Assembly (NCBI GenBank): GCA_964200075.2
Contig: CAXNAA020000449.1
Span: 1 to 21,228, forward strand
Source: Sphacelaria rigidula
Lineage: Eukaryota > Phaeophyceae > Sphacelariales
DNA length: 21,228 nucleotides
Direction of reading: 5' to 3'
In this document: positions 17,918 to 21,228 of the stretch, piece after piece
How positions within the stretch are numbered: the first letter of the stretch is position 1
How the letters are laid out: the number at the start of each line of letters is the position of its first letter
Notes under the pieces: model-generated
What the model was told of the DNA's origin: nothing
The model's input: the letters and a program-made list of their open reading frames with translations, nothing else
Databases searched by the model: none
Translations under genes and position numbers: made by a program

Positions 17918-18840
17918 CTCCTAATAAATGCGTGGAGATTTGCGCGTTTGTGCGAGGACGTGAGCTTAAAACGTGCAAACTCCCACCTACTTGGTTTGAG
18001 TATAAAAACATCTTTTAGGGTTAATTTTACGTCAAGGCAGGAACAATTGCATGAGAATTTTCGAGTTTCTCCACCAAAAATTGTACATGTATTCCTTTGA
18101 CCATCCTGGGACGCATCATGCTATTACTTTTTCTTTTGAGTCATTCTTTACCACCTTTCGGGGGTCTTTGTACTGGGACCGCCGGAAGCCGGTAGAGAAC
18201 GGAAAAACTTTGAACCCTTGCCAAGAAAACAATTTTTCCATTTGGAGCATCAATACCTACGGAACTGCCAAGTTTGAGGATGATGTGAGCTTTTCTACAA
18301 CATATATAAGGGGAATCGTCACGAGACTCCCTGGGTCTTTCCTGCGTATCATGAGCGGAAATTAGACGACGCCAAACTCCACATCACCGAAATAGTGCGG
18401 TCACGGGTATAATTCGATCCCGTTGCAACCGTTTTCGAATCCTATTCTACCGTTAGATTCTTGAGGTGACGACGGTCACTACGATTTGAAGCATGTAGAG
18501 ATTCGGTAGAAACTGGGCTTGGAATTCGTATTTTCAATTTCGGAACAGTTTGAAAGGCGCTGATTGGTCGAAACATATTTTTGTCCATAGCGCCACCGCT
18601 GTAGTCTTGAAAAAAAGTTCGACCATGTCACCCTCTTCGTCTGTTCATTTCGGTCAGTTTGATACCATGTATGCGACTATTGGGTGCGTATTGCAGAAGT
18701 CATTTGCTGATGATAGAATTTGTTTTTTTTCCCGTGAACCAACCTGTATCGTAATCTGGAACTGTTTTCGATAAGAAAACGATACCTCGATACGATACGA
18801 TACGATACGATACGATATATCCCAAGTTGCGATAAGATAG

Positions 18841-18854
18841 ATATCCAACACTAG
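18841..18854. repeat. hAT-like terminal motif next to the foldback element
   Basis: GATATCCAACACTA resembles the right terminus style of the MITE at 8625-9057 (GATACCC-ACTTCTA). It lies 16 bp outside the right TCGTA terminus, so the TCGTA tract may belong to a second hAT-like MITE fragment. No matching left end or 8-bp duplication was found. Confidence 0.35.
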
Positions 18855-20747
18855 TGTGTGTGAGTGTTTTCTTGGTTTGATTGTGTGTGTGCGTTTTTTT
18901 CTGCTTGTTTTTTCTGCTGTTTTCTATTCTCGGTTTTGTGTAACGAGTGGGTGGGTCTGTTCCCGAGTTGATTTAATTGATTGATTGTCGCACTTTACCT
19001 GACCCCCCAGGGGTCCAGCCGTGGTCTCGAGTATTTACATTTATCTCAGGTGCATACGTCTGTGTTTGTGGCGGGTAAGTCAATGTTGGTATTAGTGTGC
19101 GATAATCGTTTTTTTTTCATCAGTCAGACGGTTGATCGCGTTACGAGTAGTCTGGAATCTTCCGTGCAGTGCTGTGCGGTGTGTTGAGATGGTTTGATTC
19201 TGTGGCGGCACAGTTATAGTCGGAGTGGAGGCCGATTTTGGGTACTGTGTTTCGGGGAAGTGCGCACCGACCACTGTATGTAGAAGTAATGAAGCCTACA
19301 TGAGTCAATCAGTATCAATCACAAGTACATGCGTCACCTCGAAATGACGACCACGCTCATACAAGATGTACTATGATGATGGTAAATTCAACGGCAAATC
19401 TGTGACCGGCGTTGCTGCACACCTCTACACAGGGTCACAACAAAAGGAGGATACGCACTGCTGCTCGTGTTGTTGTTGTGCCCCTCTTGTTGCTGTATGT
19501 TGTTGTGCCGATTTTTCAATGCGGCTATCTCGGCAACGAAGCGGAGAATTGGACTGCGGTTTCTTGCGTGCGCTTCCCACGCACCCAATCTAGGTCGAGA
19601 CGTGACTCTATTGCGTACGCGTGTGATACCAAGCCGCAACAAACCCACATGAACAAAAATGCGTTTTTCAGCTTTTGGGGCTTTTCCGGTTCGCCATGGC
19701 GAAATTAGCAAAGGGGGTCACATCTTGGCGTAGCTGTGAAGTGTTGTTTGTTTATGGGGGACTGTGAAGTGCCGTAGGCCGGCTTGCTTCCTGTGTCGAG
19801 AATCGCGCGATCAAAGTGCTACAGCTGTCGCTTACTAAATCTAGTTAGTAAGGGATGAAGCGTGTGTTCTGTTCGTGTTCTGCTCGGCAGGGGTGCGACC
19901 ACCCAATGACTTGTTCATTATGCCTTCGCGTTTTTTTTTAATCATTTTTCGTAATGGGTATTTTGGTCGTTAGGTCCCCCATTCTAACCCATAACAGTGT
20001 TATAATAGACAAGCGTGCTACATGCATGACTTTTGGTTATACGTATTTTAGTTCAGTAGCCGTGCAGTGTGCTCGGCTGCCCTTGTATCATTGCTGTGGC
20101 TTCATTGTCGTCAAATCCTTTGCAATCGCGCCTCACGGATATATTTTCAAGCTATATTTTCCGGAGAGGGAGAGAGCCCGCATCGTCGACGGAGAAGGTC
20201 CATGGACAGATGTCGGTCGACGACATCTTGCCATAAGAGGAAGCTTTATATCGTTGCCAGGAACACTGGACCTGTCAACAAAAATCGGAGTTGAAAAATG
20301 ACACATATCAGAGGATGCGATAGCAAAGAGTGTGGAATTGAGGTATCACCTACGTGATGAATCCAGGGCACTACTTGGGTATACATCGATACCGATATTT
20401 TCGACACGTCGAAACGACATGATATATCTAGAGTTTGCCGTCAACGACTCCTAGCTACAACAAATAGGTCGTTATCCAATCTCATGAGTACGACCGGACT
20501 CGCGCCCTCGCCTGGCGCCTGAAGGTAGAACCACACATATAATCGCGATATAGCTGCTTCGCCGATGGATATACATGGCGATCATGTCGAATTCCACGGG
20601 ATCGCAGCCCTCCACTGAGAGAATCGCTGCACATCACCATCCAGACCGTCATGCCGTCATACGGTCCCCCGATGATGCCCCTGTCACACTGAAGGCATTG
20701 ATTGACCCGCGCCCGTATTCTTGCCCACTGCCGACGTAAATCTCCAG

Positions 20748-21074
20748 GTGGCAGCCGCGCTTCACTCTATCCCCACGAACACGATCGCGAGCATTAAGGA
20801 CACTGACGTCAAGAAGCCAGCTCAATCTGCTTCTTCACCGTGTAGGGCGCAGAGGCAACAGCAAAAGCAGCAAGACGCTATGCAGTGCGATGGAGGTGCT
20901 AAAGATGGCGTCGTAGCTGGCGGTGACGAAGCGGCGGGAGAGACGAGAGGGAGCGTTGGATGCGGCTGGGGACCGCCCGCTGGATTAACGTCGGAGTTAC
21001 TCCCAGAGCTCAGACAGGTGGAGTTGTTCCACCAGGCCAAGCTACAGGATCGCGCTCGGTGTGAGCAGTCTGAG
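20748..21074 (+). CDS. Main gene exon J (last visible): Gln/Ala/Gly-rich with helical end
   Basis: After CTCCAG (ending 20747) the phase-0 frame reads 109 codons: VAAALHSIPTNTIASIKDTD, a basic/Gln stretch (RAQRQQQKQQDAMQ), Gly/Ala-rich acidic linker, then a helical segment LTSELLPELRQVELFHQAKL, ending CEQSE before a GTCAGT donor at 21075. An alternative GTGTGA donor a few codons earlier is possible. No stop codon is reached before the donor, so at least one more exon is expected to the right. No family was recognised. Confidence 0.65.
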
Positions 21075-21132
21075 GTCAGTGTACGTGCGTGTCTGCCTAT
21101 CCGTCTCCTTCTGTTCGTCGCTGTCTGGTGGC

Positions 21133-21153
21133 GGGGGGGGGGGGGGGGGGGGG
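21133..21153. repeat. G21 homopolymer in the following intron
   Basis: A run of 21 G is followed by a T run (21158-21167), 58 nt after the last donor. It would be error-prone in sequencing and capable of G-quadruplex formation. Confidence 0.9.
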
Positions 21154-21228
21154 AATGTTTTTTTTTTGGGTCTCTTTCATTAACCCTTGTGTAAGTCTTT
21201 TCTTGTTGAGTGTGAGGACCTCCTCCTT

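Larger units (their letters stand above)
16700..18825. mobile_element. Composite foldback element with 39-bp TCGTA-repeat termini
   Basis: Left terminus 16700-16738 is TTGGGTTTTG, then five TCGTG/TCGTA units and TCGA. The complement of 18787-18825 is TTGGGATATA, then five TCGTA units and TCGA: same length, same unit count and only a few differences. Further in, GGTTCACGG (16748-16756) is matched by its inverse CCGTGAACC (18732-18740). Between the termini are two large palindromes (16780-17074 and 17431-17917) and more dispersed copies of one motif. No transposase frame is present. I could not identify a target-site duplication, so the true ends are uncertain. Confidence 0.55.
15639..20747 (+). 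other. Intron I-J (5.1 kb), the largest
   Basis: GTATAT donor at 15639 and CTCCAG acceptor ending at 20747. Contents in order: decamer repeat (15771-15820), GC-rich hairpin block (15821-15975), an unassigned ORF (16355-16675), a foldback element (16700-18825), a hAT-like terminus (18841-18854), then 18855-20747, where I see TTG-rich simple sequence (19445-19510) and no gene. An unrecognised exon in the last 2 kb is not excluded; phase continuity does not require one. Confidence 0.5.
2394..21074 (+). other. Gene model: large multi-exon coiled-coil/disordered protein, 3' end beyond window
   Basis: Proposed chain of exons: 2394-3514, 4678-4924, 6124-7179 (or from 6089), 7752-7904, 8240-8486, 9290-9582, 10873-11061, 13098-13325, 15414-15638, 20748-21074. 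Phases at the joins are 2, 0, 0, 0, 1, 0, 0, 0, 0, and each exon stays open in the required frame. That consistency is the main evidence for one gene. Donors are mostly GTGAGT-like; two are GCGAGT. About 1,370 codons are visible and no stop codon is reached, so the gene continues to the right. I do not recognise the protein. It combines long disordered Ala/Thr/Pro/Gln stretches, a central coiled coil, acidic Ser/Asp and basic lysine clusters, and no enzyme motif. A nuclear scaffold or chromatin-associated role is only a guess. The model could also be two genes, with the weakest join between 4924 and 6124. Confidence 0.6.

Overview
The window is nuclear DNA from an intron-rich eukaryote. It carries two divergent protein-coding genes, with long introns (about 0.3 to 5 kb) that hold most of the sequence. 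Coding DNA is broken into short GT-AG exons, plus two probable GC-AG introns. The introns contain tRNA-derived SINEs, a hAT-type MITE and a large foldback repeat. Long introns, Ala/Thr/Pro/Gln-rich disordered proteins and CAG/CAA tracts would fit a stramenopile alga such as a brown alga, but no sequence here fixes the lineage.

Left end (1-1828, minus strand): the 5' part of an atypical short-chain dehydrogenase of the COQ11/NDUFA9-like type. Exon 1 carries the Rossmann GGTGFIG motif and exon 2 continues with the SLSRRG segment. The remainder lies beyond position 1. A 0.5-kb intergenic stretch (1829-2334) separates it from a divergent gene.

Main gene (about 2394 to beyond 21074, plus strand): at least ten exons, nearly all joined in matching phase, encode a large protein I do not recognise. 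The order is a low-complexity Ala/Thr/Pro/Gln N-terminus, a short ordered exon, a second low-complexity block ending in a charged helix, two coiled-coil exons (one only 153 nt), disordered or basic linkers, an acidic Ser/Asp exon, and a lysine-rich NLS-like exon. The whole looks like a disordered nuclear scaffold with a central coiled coil, but that is inference.

Introns: 8487-9289 holds a 433-bp hAT-like MITE with an 8-bp target duplication. The introns on either side of the 228-nt exon at 13098-13325 hold two SINE families, each present twice and inverted, in the order SINE-B(-), SINE-A(+), exon, SINE-A(-), SINE-B(+). The 5.1-kb intron 15639-20747 holds a decamer tandem repeat, a GC-rich hairpin, a small unassigned ORF, and a 2.1-kb element with 39-bp inverted termini built from two large palindromes. 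No classical mobile-element protein, rRNA, functional tRNA or CRISPR array was seen.
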